A DNA stretch of 64,000 bases from Onthomorpha sp937906975 (GTDB taxonomy: Bacteria; Bacteroidota; Bacteroidia; Bacteroidales; P3), in NCBI GenBank assembly GCA_045614605.1, contig JAZLDH010000022.1, positions 1 through 64,000 on the forward strand, in the 5' to 3' direction. The translations under genes and the position numbers were made by a program. Positions 38,474 to 48,263 of this stretch are shown here, one piece after another. Below the pieces are notes generated by a model, which was not told the DNA's origin, did not search any database, and saw only the letters and a list, made by a program, of their open reading frames with translations. Positions within the stretch are counted from its first letter, which is position 1; every line of letters begins with the position of its first letter.

Positions 38474-39577
38474 ATGTACGATAGAATAATCGATAAAGAT
38501 AATCCTAATTCAGCATTAAAAGTGCAGGCAGCTCTATCAGAACAGCCTGCACAAGTTAATAAGGATTATGTTTTTAAGCTAAAAAAACGTAAGGAGCTAA
38601 GCGTTGATGAATTTGTTGATGGAATCCTAAAACAAAATCGCATAATTCTTTCACAGGCTATTACACTTGTTGAAAGCAATCGCGTGGATCATCAACATAA
38701 AGCTCAACAAATAATTGAAAGATGTTTGCCTTATGCGGGCAAAAGCATAAGAGTGGGTATTACAGGCGTGCCAGGTGTTGGTAAAAGTACGACAATAGAG
38801 GCTCTTGGCGTGAAACTTACTGCTATGGGACATAAATTGGCAGTGCTTGCAATAGATCCAACAAGCGAAAAGACAAAAGGAAGTATTCTTGGCGACAAAA
38901 CGCGAATGGAAACCTTAGCAAACGATCCTAATGCCTTTATTCGCCCTTCGCCTTCTGCAGGAAGCTTAGGTGGAGTTGCACGAAAGACAAGAGAAATCAT
39001 TATTTTGTGTGAAGCAGCTGGCTTTGATGTTGTTTTAGTTGAAACAGTTGGTGTTGGACAATCGGAAGTTGTTGCTCATTCTATGGTAGATTTTTTCCTA
39101 TTGCTACAACTTGCAAATGCGGGTGATGAATTGCAGGGAATAAAACGTGGAATTATGGAAATGGCTGACGCAATTTCTATTAATAAAGCTGAGTTAGACC
39201 CAAATCGTGCTGAGCTTGCGGCAACTCAGTATCGCAATGCCTTGAGTCTTTTCCCACATAATGAAAATGGTTGGAAGCCTTTGGTCTTTACTTCTTCAGC
39301 TTATACGGGCGATGGTATAGAAAAGATTTGGGAAACTATAATGGATTATATTGTTTTAACAAAATCTAATGGTCATTTCCATAAAAAAAGAAATGAACAA
39401 AACCTTAGAATTTTGTCTGAAACGATAAATTCTTCCTTAATGGAGAGATTTTATTCTAATGAAAGGATTCAGCAAGATTTAGAAAAGATGAAATCTGATA
39501 TAATAGAGGATAAAATTTCTGCATACGTGGCTGCTCAAAATCTTATCGAAGAATATTTTTTTGAAATACGTAAATAA
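38474..39577 (+). CDS. meaB: Methylmalonyl-CoA mutase-associated GTPase MeaB
   Basis: MeaB is the G3E-type GTPase that gates adenosylcobalamin loading and protects methylmalonyl-CoA mutase. The 367-aa protein has Walker A GVPGVGKST (around residue 96), the family block LAIDPTSEKTKGSILGDKTRM, the DVVLVETVGVGQSE switch and the NKAELD guanine-specificity motif. The mutase genes are not in the window. Its presence implies B12-dependent succinate/propionate metabolism, in keeping with the cobalamin riboswitch at 14.5 kb. It is placed 2 nt after the SDR gene and 11 nt before a META lipoprotein gene. Confidence 0.95.
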   Translation: MYDRIIDKDNPNSALKVQAALSEQPAQVNKDYVFKLKKRKELSVDEFVDGILKQNRIILSQAITLVESNRVDHQHKAQQIIERCLPYAGKSIRVGITGVPGVGKSTTIEALGVKLTAMGHKLAVLAIDPTSEKTKGSILGDKTRMETLANDPNAFIRPSPSAGSLGGVARKTREIIILCEAAGFDVVLVETVGVGQSEVVAHSMVDFFLLLQLANAGDELQGIKRGIMEMADAISINKAELDPNRAELAATQYRNALSLFPHNENGWKPLVFTSSAYTGDGIEKIWETIMDYIVLTKSNGHFHKKRNEQNLRILSETINSSLMERFYSNERIQQDLEKMKSDIIEDKISAYVAAQNLIEEYFFEIRK

Positions 39578-39588
39578 TTTAATATCTT

Positions 39589-40029
39589 ATGAGAAAAATA
39601 ATTTTTTTCTTTGCTTTATTTTTGGTATTCTCTTCTTGTTCAATTTTAAATAAAGACATGGAAAATCAAAATCAAGATTCGGATATTGCATCTGCTTTTG
39701 GAGTGGAATGGACTTTGAAAAAAATTGGAACTAGAGAAGTAAAATATACCGAAGACAATGAGGCGATAACTCTTTTGATGACCTCTGAGCCTGAAAACGT
39801 AAGTGGATTTTCTGCATGTAATAGATATTTTGGTAAATTCATTTACAAAAAAGGTAAACTTACCTTTAAGGATATTGCTTCTACGGCAATGATGTGTCCT
39901 AATCAAACAATGGAATTTGAAAGACGTTATCTTACTCAATTAGATAAGGTTGATAATTTTATTATTACAGAAGATGGAGAATTGCATCTTAGAAAAGCAG
40001 ATAAGGTGCTATTGATTTTTGTTCAATAA
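39589..40029 (+). CDS. META domain (HslJ-like) lipoprotein
   Basis: The 146-aa protein starts with a lipoprotein signal ending FSSC (lipobox Cys at about residue 17). It contains one META/HslJ domain: WTLKKIGTREV, VSGFSACNRYFGKF and STAMMCPNQTMEFERRYL. META domains are small beta-rich envelope modules; some confer novobiocin tolerance or inhibit proteases, but the role here is unknown. The charged DMENQNQDSD linker after the Cys is flexible. It lies in the pgk-priA operon. Confidence 0.88.
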   Translation: MRKIIFFFALFLVFSSCSILNKDMENQNQDSDIASAFGVEWTLKKIGTREVKYTEDNEAITLLMTSEPENVSGFSACNRYFGKFIYKKGKLTFKDIASTAMMCPNQTMEFERRYLTQLDKVDNFIITEDGELHLRKADKVLLIFVQ

Positions 40030-40033
40030 TAAG

Positions 40034-42499
40034 ATGCAGACTTTATTTTGCGAAGTTTTATTGCCTTTACACCTACCAAGGGGATTTACATATCGAATAC
40101 CGCTTGAATTATATGATAAGATAAAAGTAGGAGTAAGGGTAGCAGTTCAATTTGGTGCAAAGAAAATTTATAGTGGTATAGTTTCCGAAATTCACGAAAG
40201 GGTTCCGAGTGTTACAAGCGTTAAATACGTTTTAGAAATCATAGACTCAGAACCCATTATTTCGGAAAAGACGCTTGCTTTCTATGATTGGGTAGCCTCT
40301 TATTATATGTGCTATATAGGAGATGTGATAACAGCGGCGATGCCTGCGCTTTTAAGACTTAGAAGTGAAAGCAAACTTATTGTATCTGATGAATTTACAG
40401 CCGAAATTGATAGTCTGACTCCAAGACAACTTGAAATTTTAAAAATAGTTGATGAAAAGGTTAATATTTCTATTGATGAACTAAAATCAAGAGTTTCAGA
40501 AAAAGGAATATTGCCTGAAATTACAAAAATGGTTAATGAAAAAATATTAGCCATTGACGAACAACTTGAAGAAAAATACAAACCTAAACTTCAGCCCTAC
40601 ATAGTTCTTTCCTCGGAGTATGAAACTGCTGAAAAAAAAGCAGAATTAATTCAAAGTTTAAGTAGTAAAAAAACAACGGAAAGCCAACTGCAAACGTTTT
40701 TGCTTTTTTTGAGCGAATCGCAAGGCAGAAACGTTGTGGAAAAGTCCGCTTTTTTAGAAAAATGTAATAAAAATACGCTTCAAACTCTTATTAAGAAGAA
40801 TGTTTTTGAAGTTAAATATCTTGTGCATTCACGTCTTAGTGAAAGAGCGTCTTGTTTTGATATAAACGATATTAAACTTTCTTCTTTACAACAAAAAGCC
40901 TTTGATTCTATTGTTAATTCTTGGCAAACAAATGAGGTAACTCTTTTGCACGGTGTAACAGGGAGTGGAAAAACTGAAATATATATCAAGTTAATTGAAA
41001 GAACTATTAGAGAAGGTAAACAAGTTCTTTACCTTTTACCCGAAATTGCATTAAGTATTCAACTACTTTCTAGATTAGAAAAGTACTTTGGAGATAAAAT
41101 TGGCATATATCATTCTCGTTTTTCTAAGGAGGAAAGAGTTGAGATATGGAATAGAGTTAAGGAAAACGACAAAGAAAAACGTTATCAAATAATAATAGGT
41201 TCTAGAACTGCGGTCTTTTTACCTTTTTCTGAACTTGGCTTAATTATTGTAGATGAAGAGCATGATAATGGCTTTAAACAAAGAGAGCCAGCTCCACGTT
41301 ACAATGCGCGAGATGCAGCAATATATCTTGCAACCTTGCATAAGTCAAAGGTTCTTTTAGGTTCGGCAACACCAAGTTTAGAAACATTTTTCAATACTCA
41401 AATAGAAAAATATGGATACGTTGCCTTGAAAGAACGATTCCTTAATACTCCTATGCCAGAGATAGAGATAGCAAATATGAAAGAGGAATATATTAACAAA
41501 AAGAACTATTCTATTTTTTCGTCCTTGCTATATGGAAAAATATCTCAAGCGTTGGAAAATCACAAACAAGTGATTTTGTTTAAGAATTTAAGAGGTTATG
41601 CCTCTAATGTGCGTTGTGAGGTTTGTGGTTGGGTGGCAAAATGTCCAAATTGTGATGTTTCCTTAACTTATCATAAACATTTAAATTCATTAAACTGTCA
41701 TTACTGTGGCTTAACCTTACCTATATTAAATGAATGTCCAGCTTGCCATAGTCATAGCCTTGCGCAAACAGGTAATGGTAGTGAAAAAATAGAGGAAGAG
41801 ACTTTAAGATTTTTCCCTAATGCGAGAGTAAAACGTATGGACTTAGATACAACTCGCAAAAAGAATGATTATATGGAGATTATTCAAGAGTTTGAAAAAG
41901 GAAATATAGATATTCTTTGTGGAACTCAAATAATCACAAAAGGATTAGACTTTTCAAATGTGGGATTAGTAGGAGTGATAGATGCAGATTCGCTTTTGTA
42001 TTATCCAGACTTTAGAGCGTATGAAAAAACCTTTGATTTGCTAACTCAAGTTGCAGGAAGGGCAGGACGATTAAGAGAAAAAGGAAACGTAGTCATACAA
42101 TCATTCAATCCAAACCATCAAATCTTTAAAGAGGTCTTAAATTACGACTACGCCTCTATGTATAAAAATCAGATAGTTGAGAGAAAAATATTTTCTTATC
42201 CGCCTTTTGTTTATTTAACTAAGATTTTATTTCAATCAAAGGATAAGGAAATTTTAGATTCCTTGTGCGCAGAATACGCAAATGAGATAAGAAAGATTTT
42301 TGCTCAAAGAATCTTGGGCCCTGAGTATCCTCCGATATTCAAAGTGAAAGGAATGTTTCAAAAACAATTTATATTAAAATTAGAAAAAACGATTTCCTAT
42401 TCACAAGCTAAAAAGATGATAATGCAACTTAATGAAGAAATTTTAAGTAAAAAAGAATATAAAAATGTAAGAGCTATAATAGATGTAGATCCTTTTTAA
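40034..42499 (+). CDS. priA: Primosomal protein N' (PriA helicase)
   Basis: PriA reloads the replisome at repaired or stalled forks. The ATG at 40034, 4 nt after the META stop, gives 821 aa; an in-frame TTG at 40019 inside the previous gene is rejected. The N-terminal 3'-DNA-binding domain (LPLHLPRGFTYRIP) is followed by Walker A GVTGSGKTEIY, the DEEHD box, GSATPS, and the zinc-binding region with paired Cys (CEVCGWVAKCPNCDVS, HYCG, CPACH). Helicase motifs VAGRAGR and the C-terminal domain complete it. It is the last gene of the pgk operon, with no visible terminator before the next gene. Confidence 0.96.
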   Translation: MQTLFCEVLLPLHLPRGFTYRIPLELYDKIKVGVRVAVQFGAKKIYSGIVSEIHERVPSVTSVKYVLEIIDSEPIISEKTLAFYDWVASYYMCYIGDVITAAMPALLRLRSESKLIVSDEFTAEIDSLTPRQLEILKIVDEKVNISIDELKSRVSEKGILPEITKMVNEKILAIDEQLEEKYKPKLQPYIVLSSEYETAEKKAELIQSLSSKKTTESQLQTFLLFLSESQGRNVVEKSAFLEKCNKNTLQTLIKKNVFEVKYLVHSRLSERASCFDINDIKLSSLQQKAFDSIVNSWQTNEVTLLHGVTGSGKTEIYIKLIERTIREGKQVLYLLPEIALSIQLLSRLEKYFGDKIGIYHSRFSKEERVEIWNRVKENDKEKRYQIIIGSRTAVFLPFSELGLIIVDEEHDNGFKQREPAPRYNARDAAIYLATLHKSKVLLGSATPSLETFFNTQIEKYGYVALKERFLNTPMPEIEIANMKEEYINKKNYSIFSSLLYGKISQALENHKQVILFKNLRGYASNVRCEVCGWVAKCPNCDVSLTYHKHLNSLNCHYCGLTLPILNECPACHSHSLAQTGNGSEKIEEETLRFFPNARVKRMDLDTTRKKNDYMEIIQEFEKGNIDILCGTQIITKGLDFSNVGLVGVIDADSLLYYPDFRAYEKTFDLLTQVAGRAGRLREKGNVVIQSFNPNHQIFKEVLNYDYASMYKNQIVERKIFSYPPFVYLTKILFQSKDKEILDSLCAEYANEIRKIFAQRILGPEYPPIFKVKGMFQKQFILKLEKTISYSQAKKMIMQLNEEILSKKEYKNVRAIIDVDPF

Positions 42500-42508
42500 A
42501 TTATTTAT

Positions 42509-42516
42509 TATTTTTG
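42509..42516 (+). promoter_or_regulatory. -7-like element abutting the start codon at 42521
   Basis: TATTTTTG ends only 4 nt before the ATG. If used, the transcript would be leaderless or start within the first codons. The same spacing is seen at 54823-54830. Confidence 0.45.
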
Positions 42517-42520
42517 CACT

Positions 42521-43495
42521 ATGAAAAAATTTATACTATTAATATGTGTTTCGTTTTTCGCAAGTGAGTTGCGCTCTCAAAGTATTATGTTGCAAAATGC
42601 GGAAAAGGAATTGAGTTCTTTAATGAACGTGATGTTCTCTTCAAGAGACGATAATGAAAGGTTTAACGCCAACGAAAAATTTATTAATATTCTAGATAAC
42701 GTATTGGAATATCCTCACAGTTTTGACTATCCTTTTAAAAGTTTAGACAAGATTAGCATTCTTTCTTCTTCGGATAAAAGATTTAAAATATTCACTTGGG
42801 CGATTTTCTCTAACGAAGGAAATTATGATAACTTTGGAATAATTCAGGCTCGTAATGAAAATACAGAGGAATACGAGATTTATCGTCTTTTTGATAGAAG
42901 TGATGATGTGTTTTCTCCAGAAGAAGCAAAACTTACCGATACATCTTGGTTTGGAGCAGTGTATTTTGATTTGATTACAACAAAAAACGAAAATATTACC
43001 TATTATACCCTTTTAGGATGGGACGGTAAGGATATTTATTCTAAAAGAAAAATCATAGAACCTATCACTTTCAAAAGAAATTCAGGAAGACCATACTTTG
43101 GAGCTTCTATTTTCTACAAGGAAAAACAATTACAAAGAAAAATATTTGAGTACGCACCAACGGCTTCTTTCAATTTGAAATGGGATAATCAATACCATAC
43201 AGAGGGAGGCATAAAAAAAGCAAAGCAAAAGGGAGTAAAAAAAGCAAAACCTTTTGAAACCGAAGCCCAAAAGGTAGAAAAAAATTGGATGATACTCTAT
43301 GAGGAATTAGAGCCTATGTATGATGGATTGGGAATGGTGAAAAATCTAAGCGTTCCTTCGGGAAAAGTTGTAGGATTAAAGTTTGAGAGAGGAAAATGGC
43401 GTAGAGTAGATAATTTAATACCGCGTAATTCAAAGAAAAAAGATGAAATAGACGTCAATATCTATAACTTTAATAAAGAAAAACGATTGTATTAA
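42521..43495 (+). CDS. Exported protein of unknown function, conserved in type
   Basis: I recognise a Bacteroidota-style hypothetical but no named domain in this 324-aa protein. A signal peptide ends LRSQ near residue 20. The mature part is mixed alpha/beta with RYKIFTWAIFS-like strands (KRFKIFTWAIFSNEG) and a TYYTLLGWDGKD block that suggests a repeating beta unit. A very basic patch IKKAKQKGVKKAKPF lies near residue 235, and the end is Lys-rich. It is likely periplasmic. It starts 21 nt after priA with a -7-like element directly before the ATG, so it may be transcribed separately. The TonB receptor gene begins 49 nt after its stop. Confidence 0.75.
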   Translation: MKKFILLICVSFFASELRSQSIMLQNAEKELSSLMNVMFSSRDDNERFNANEKFINILDNVLEYPHSFDYPFKSLDKISILSSSDKRFKIFTWAIFSNEGNYDNFGIIQARNENTEEYEIYRLFDRSDDVFSPEEAKLTDTSWFGAVYFDLITTKNENITYYTLLGWDGKDIYSKRKIIEPITFKRNSGRPYFGASIFYKEKQLQRKIFEYAPTASFNLKWDNQYHTEGGIKKAKQKGVKKAKPFETEAQKVEKNWMILYEELEPMYDGLGMVKNLSVPSGKVVGLKFERGKWRRVDNLIPRNSKKKDEIDVNIYNFNKEKRLY

Positions 43496-43544
43496 TGTAA
43501 GGTTTTAGAAACCAGATTGTCTATAAAAGAAAAAAAGTAGTTAA

Positions 43545-45803
43545 ATGAAGAAATATTTATTTTTAGCAGCCTTTTTAAGTATATCATTAGGTGCTTTATC
43601 ACAAAAAATTACAGGAGTAATTTACGATAACAAAACAAAAGAAACTCTACCTTCAGCAAATATTTATTGGTTACAAGGAGGAGGTGGAACAATTTCCGAT
43701 ATAGTTGGAAATTTCACAATAGAAAAAAAGAAAGCTAACCAAACAAAACTAATATTTAGTTATACAGGTTATGCAAATGACACAGTTGAAATAAAAGACA
43801 ACACAAATCTAAAAATTTACCTTAAACAAACAGGAACAGTCCTTTCAACCTTTGAGGTAAGAGAAAGGATGAAAAGTACATATCTTTCAAAAACTTCATT
43901 AGAAAACAAAGAAATAATTTCAGGAGAAGGATTAAAGCATTTGGCTTGTTGTAATCTTGGAGAAAGTTTTGAAAATTCTGCATCAGTTGATGTAGGTTAT
44001 TCAGACGCTGTTTCAGGTAGTAAACAAATTCAATTATTGGGATTGACAGGTGTTTACTCTCAAATCCTATTAGAAAACATGCCATTTTTAAGAGGGCTAT
44101 CCGCTCCGTTTGGTCTTTCATACGTTCCAGGAAATTGGATGGAAAGCATATCAGTTAGTAAAGGTGTTGCAACAGTTAAGCACGGTTACGAAACCATTAC
44201 AGGAATTATAGATTTGGAATATGACAAACCTCAAAAAGCAGACTTGTTTTCTTTCAATGCTTATTTGAATAACGAATTGAAAACCGAATTTAACGTTAAG
44301 GCCAACCACATTATAAACGATAATTTAGCAACAGGAATATTTGTTTACGGAACATATAATAATTTTAAATCCTTTGACCATCTTGGAAACGCAGGACAAG
44401 GAGATGGATTTAGAGATTATCCTTCTCAAACACAAATTAACGTTGCAAATCGTTGGAACTATGAAGTTCATGACGGACTATGTAGTCAAACCTTAATCAA
44501 TTACACTCGTGAAGAACGCTTAGGAGGACAAATGGCTTTCACAGAAGATATGAGAGGAAGTGATTCTATTTACGGATTAGGAGGAACAGTTGATAGAGTA
44601 CACTTCTTTACAAAGAATGGCGCACCTCTTGGAAATACATCTTCATTTGGAACACAACTTTCTGCAACATACTTTAAACAAGACGCATATTATGGACTTA
44701 CAAATTACGAAGGAATAGAAACAGACGTATATGCAAATGCTCTTGTAAATACAATGGTTCGTGGAGGACACAATGTGGACTTTGGAGCAAGTTTCCGCTA
44801 TACTGATGTGCAAGAAAATCTTTATTCAATGCCATATTTAGGAGCAAATCTTTTCTCTTCTAATAATCAAATAGGGGATTTGCGTACCAATTTCGTTAAA
44901 GAAGAAATCGTACCTGGAGTATTCGGACAATTTAACTTTATTTATGATAAAATATTTGTAGCAACAGCAGGTGTTCGTTACGATTACAACACAGCATACG
45001 CAAAACACATAATTACACCAAGACTTCATTTCCGTTGGAAGATAACAGATGATTTGATTTTTAGAGGAGCAGCAGGAAAAGGCTTTCGTTCAGCAAATCT
45101 AATAGCAGATAACTTCGGTATATTAGCATCTTCAAGAGATATAATCATAGAAGAAGCCTTAGAAATGGAAGAAGCATACAATGCAGGAGTGAATCTATCG
45201 TATTCATTACCACTTTCAGACGACAGAGAAATGACAATAGCCTTAGATTACTATCACACAAACTTTGTAAATCAAGTTGTAATGGACTTGGACCAAGATG
45301 CTAATCAAGTACATTTTTACAATCTTGACGGAAAGAGCTACTCTAATGCAGCACAATTAGATGTTAATGTAGAGGCTTTTAAAGGATTTAATATTACCTT
45401 AGCAGGAAGATACAACGATGTAAAGACTACATATCACGGAGAATTGATGGAAAAACCATACGTCGCAAAATGGAAAGGATTAGTAGTGCTTTCATACAAG
45501 ACAAAGTATGATAAATGGATGTTTGACCTTACAACACAATTCAATGGCAAACAAAGAATACCACTAAACGTAGGAGAGAAACAAGGATATGCAGACCCAT
45601 ACATATATATGCTTGGACAAATCACAAGAAAGTTCAAGAATTTAGATATATATGTAGGAGTTGAAAACATCACTAACCACACACAAGAAGTTCCTGTTAT
45701 AGGAGTAGATGAAATATTTACAAGAAAATTTGATGCCTCTGTGGTATATGCACCTGTAATGGGAAGATTGATTTACGCAGGTTTACGTTGGAATATTAAA
45801 TAA
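43545..45803 (+). CDS. TonB-dependent receptor, likely metal uptake
   Basis: The 752-aa outer membrane protein has a signal peptide (1-19, LGALSQ), a carboxypeptidase-regulatory-like domain (about 20-95; KITGVIYDNKTKE), a plug (about 110-235) and a 22-strand barrel ending in an aromatic strand (GLRWNIK). The plug holds an unusual Cys pair, LACCNLGESFENS, followed by VDVGYSDAVSGSKQIQLLGL. Transport is powered by TonB. The next gene, 19 nt downstream, encodes an HMA-fold, His-rich metal-binding protein. That pairing suggests uptake of a transition metal such as Cu, Zn or Ni rather than a sugar, and no SusD partner is present. The substrate remains inferred. Confidence 0.88.
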   Translation: MKKYLFLAAFLSISLGALSQKITGVIYDNKTKETLPSANIYWLQGGGGTISDIVGNFTIEKKKANQTKLIFSYTGYANDTVEIKDNTNLKIYLKQTGTVLSTFEVRERMKSTYLSKTSLENKEIISGEGLKHLACCNLGESFENSASVDVGYSDAVSGSKQIQLLGLTGVYSQILLENMPFLRGLSAPFGLSYVPGNWMESISVSKGVATVKHGYETITGIIDLEYDKPQKADLFSFNAYLNNELKTEFNVKANHIINDNLATGIFVYGTYNNFKSFDHLGNAGQGDGFRDYPSQTQINVANRWNYEVHDGLCSQTLINYTREERLGGQMAFTEDMRGSDSIYGLGGTVDRVHFFTKNGAPLGNTSSFGTQLSATYFKQDAYYGLTNYEGIETDVYANALVNTMVRGGHNVDFGASFRYTDVQENLYSMPYLGANLFSSNNQIGDLRTNFVKEEIVPGVFGQFNFIYDKIFVATAGVRYDYNTAYAKHIITPRLHFRWKITDDLIFRGAAGKGFRSANLIADNFGILASSRDIIIEEALEMEEAYNAGVNLSYSLPLSDDREMTIALDYYHTNFVNQVVMDLDQDANQVHFYNLDGKSYSNAAQLDVNVEAFKGFNITLAGRYNDVKTTYHGELMEKPYVAKWKGLVVLSYKTKYDKWMFDLTTQFNGKQRIPLNVGEKQGYADPYIYMLGQITRKFKNLDIYVGVENITNHTQEVPVIGVDEIFTRKFDASVVYAPVMGRLIYAGLRWNIK

Positions 45804-45822
45804 TTAAAAGAATAAAATAAGT

Positions 45823-46284
45823 ATGAAAAAGATTTTCTTATCTGCCGTATTGGCAATTATTGCATTAACATTTGGATATGCACAAGAACAAGAACAACCA
45901 AAAGAACAAACAGTTCAAATTTCTTTACCAAGATATTGTTGTTCAGAATCTGATCCTTTAATTGAAAAAACCTTAGCATACGAAAAGGGAGTTAAGAGTT
46001 TTCAAATAAACCCAATAACAAAATCAGTTCTTGTAACATTCAAAACAAAGAAAACAAATCAAGAGAAGATAGAAAAGGCATTAGCACAAGCAGGATTTGA
46101 AACTACAAACTTTTTACCAAACGAAAGAGCGGTTGCTAAGTTGCCTAACTGTTGCAAAAACACAGCAAGAGGATTAGAATCTGGTTGTGGACATCACCAT
46201 GGACACGATCACTCTCACTCTCACGAGCATCACGATGGTTGTGGACATGATCACTCTCACGATCATTCAGAAGACAAGAAGTAA
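45823..46284 (+). CDS. Exported HMA-domain protein with His-rich tail
   Basis: The 153-aa protein has a signal peptide ending GYAQ (about residue 20), then a heavy-metal-associated ferredoxin-like fold (about 30-95). The usual CxxC loop is replaced by RYCCSES, i.e. adjacent Cys. A second Cys pair NCCKN follows. The last 35 residues are a His/Asp/Gly tail (CGHHHGHDHSHSHEHHDG and more) with two further Cys. Such tails bind Zn2+, Ni2+ or Cu ions. It probably works in the periplasm as a chaperone or buffer for metal delivered by the TonB receptor encoded 19 nt upstream. Its stop directly abuts the stop of the convergent TPR gene, leaving no room for a terminator. Confidence 0.85.
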   Translation: MKKIFLSAVLAIIALTFGYAQEQEQPKEQTVQISLPRYCCSESDPLIEKTLAYEKGVKSFQINPITKSVLVTFKTKKTNQEKIEKALAQAGFETTNFLPNERAVAKLPNCCKNTARGLESGCGHHHGHDHSHSHEHHDGCGHDHSHDHSEDKK

Positions 46285-47628
46285 TTATTCTTCCTCTTCT
46301 TCCACAGCTTCTTTTTGACAAAATTCGCTTTGTGAATTAATAGCTGGTTTACAGCCTGCTTCTATTGAAATTTGTAAATAGTAGCAGGCTGTTTCTATAT
46401 CATCAGTTTTTGCATAACACAAACCCAAGATGTGTGTAATATCTCCAAAGTTTGCATTGAGAAGATAAGCCTCTTTTAAATATTTTATAGCCGTTTTATA
46501 TTTTCCAATTTCGTAATAGAGTCTTCCTAAATTAAAATACGAATCACTATAATATGGCTCTTTCTTTATTGAAACTTTATAATGCTCAACAGCCTTATTT
46601 ATATTACCTGTATGCTCGTAGGCTAAGCCTATGTTGTTGTTTATAAACTCTAAATCAGGGTTCATCTTGATTGCGGTTTGAAACTCAAAGAGAGCATCGG
46701 CAAACATTTCCAAATTCGTGAAAACAATACCTCTATGATTGAAATATTCTGCAATAGTATCACACATATCTATTGCAATATTCAAATCATCTAAAGCGTG
46801 TTTGTATTCAAAGATGTGATTAAAACAAATGCCTCGCACATAATAATACTCAGACTTAGCATTCCTTTCCAAAGCTGAGTTTAAATCATCAATTGCTCCG
46901 AAGTAATCTTTCTCAAATCCCTTTGAAATAGCTCTATTAAAATACAAATCTCCTGAATTGTCGCCTAAATTTTCCGCTTGATTAAAATAAGAAATAGAAG
47001 AGAAGTATTCCTTTTGCTCACGCTTTACAATCCCCATCAAAAACGAAGACAATGCAGTAGGCTCCTCGTCAATAAAGGTAGATAACTTGTTGTAGGCACT
47101 CATACTCTCCTTTGCACGAAAATCAACGTAAGCTCCCATTAAATTATACTTTGTCTTATCTTCATCTTCATCAAGAAAGGCAATGTAGCCGTTAATGCAA
47201 TTTGCAACTTTCTTTAAATCCGTTGTACTAAGTATAGTTATCTTATTAAAAAACTCCTTTTCTCCTTCATCAAGCAAGTATTCAAGTCTATCAATTGTTT
47301 CTTGCATTTCTTTAGGCTTGGTAGAAAGATAAAAAATAGATAAAATCTCACTCAAATCGTTTTGATAATCCTCTCTTTCTACGATTTTAAGACAGGCTTG
47401 AGCCTCTTTGTGCTTTCCAATCTTGTAATAACAAAATGCCTTTTGAGGATAAAGACTCCAAGCGGTGTCAATATCAACCTTTTCTACACCTTCAATATAT
47501 GTAATTGCAGACATATAGCGAGCAGAGTCGATTTTTGCTTGCACAATATCAGAGGCGTAAAACTTGTTTTGTGAAAAAGAAAAAACAATACTTAGAATAA
47601 ATCCAATAAAACAAATAAACGATTTCAT
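46285..47628 (-). CDS. Exported tetratricopeptide repeat protein
   Basis: The ATG at 47628 overlaps the previous stop as ATGA, which identifies it over an upstream ATG at 47646. The 447-aa protein has a signal peptide (SFSQ, about residue 20) and about nine or ten TPR-like helical pairs. The best run from residue 215 to the end, for example LYFNRAISKGFEKDYFGAI and SDSYFNLGRLYYEIGKYKTA. TPR arrays mediate protein-protein contacts; a periplasmic scaffold is likely. The C-terminus is acidic (EAVEEEEE). It is translationally coupled to the Sua5-family gene and lies downstream of tRNA-Leu, probably on one transcript. Confidence 0.85.
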   Translation of the reverse strand: MKSFICFIGFILSIVFSFSQNKFYASDIVQAKIDSARYMSAITYIEGVEKVDIDTAWSLYPQKAFCYYKIGKHKEAQACLKIVEREDYQNDLSEILSIFYLSTKPKEMQETIDRLEYLLDEGEKEFFNKITILSTTDLKKVANCINGYIAFLDEDEDKTKYNLMGAYVDFRAKESMSAYNKLSTFIDEEPTALSSFLMGIVKREQKEYFSSISYFNQAENLGDNSGDLYFNRAISKGFEKDYFGAIDDLNSALERNAKSEYYYVRGICFNHIFEYKHALDDLNIAIDMCDTIAEYFNHRGIVFTNLEMFADALFEFQTAIKMNPDLEFINNNIGLAYEHTGNINKAVEHYKVSIKKEPYYSDSYFNLGRLYYEIGKYKTAIKYLKEAYLLNANFGDITHILGLCYAKTDDIETACYYLQISIEAGCKPAINSQSEFCQKEAVEEEEE

Positions 47629-48239
47629 AATATCAATTCGCCACAACCCTCTCTAAGGATTTCACAATCATTTCCTACACATTTAACAACGCTAGAAGGC
47701 TCAAAGTTTAAACTTCCTCCGCCAACCATTGCCTCAACCTTATTTTCCCATTCTTCAAAGACCAATTCTGCATTAGAATAGTCCTCAAAATTTCTATCCT
47801 CCACAGGAATAGAGCTGACAAGCAAAGGTCTGCCAAATTCTTTTACAAGTTCAAGAGTGAAATCACAGTTAGGAATCCTTATACCTATGCACTTCTTTTT
47901 GTTTTGAAAGATTTTAGGCACCAAATTGCTTGCCTCAAAAACAAAAGTGAAAGCACCGGGAGTGTTGTTTTTTAAAAGCTTAAAAAAATCGTTTGAAATA
48001 GGTTTAGTATAAGAAGATGCTTGACTTATACTATGACAAATAATTGAAAAATCTGACTTTTCGAGTTTTTTCCCTTTTAAATCGGCAAGTCTGCGAGCGG
48101 CTTTTGGAGAATTAACATCGCATGCAAAAGCATAAAACGTGTCGGTTGGAATGATAACAAGGCCATCTGATTCTAAAATCCTAATTATAGAATCAATAAT
48201 CTGCTTATCAAAACCATTATCATAAATAGGGAAAAACAT
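47625..48239 (-). CDS. Sua5/YciO/YrdC family protein (L-threonylcarbamoyladenylate synthase)
   Basis: The family makes threonylcarbamoyl-AMP from threonine, bicarbonate and ATP for the t6A37 modification of ANN-decoding tRNAs. From the ATG at 48239 it is 204 aa. The earlier ATG at 48290 lies inside the tRNA-Leu gene and is rejected. Motifs include GLVIIPTDTFYAFACDV, RLADLKGKKLEKSDFSIICH, GAFTFVFEAS and CIGIRIPNCDF. The core KxR region is close to YciO/Sua5 branches, so it might be a YciO-type paralogue instead of the essential enzyme. It sits 25 nt after tRNA-Leu, and its stop overlaps the TPR gene start. Confidence 0.85.
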   Translation of the reverse strand: MFFPIYDNGFDKQIIDSIIRILESDGLVIIPTDTFYAFACDVNSPKAARRLADLKGKKLEKSDFSIICHSISQASSYTKPISNDFFKLLKNNTPGAFTFVFEASNLVPKIFQNKKKCIGIRIPNCDFTLELVKEFGRPLLVSSIPVEDRNFEDYSNAELVFEEWENKVEAMVGGGSLNFEPSSVVKCVGNDCEILREGCGELIL

Positions 48240-48263
48240 AAAACTTTTAAAAAAAGATAAATG

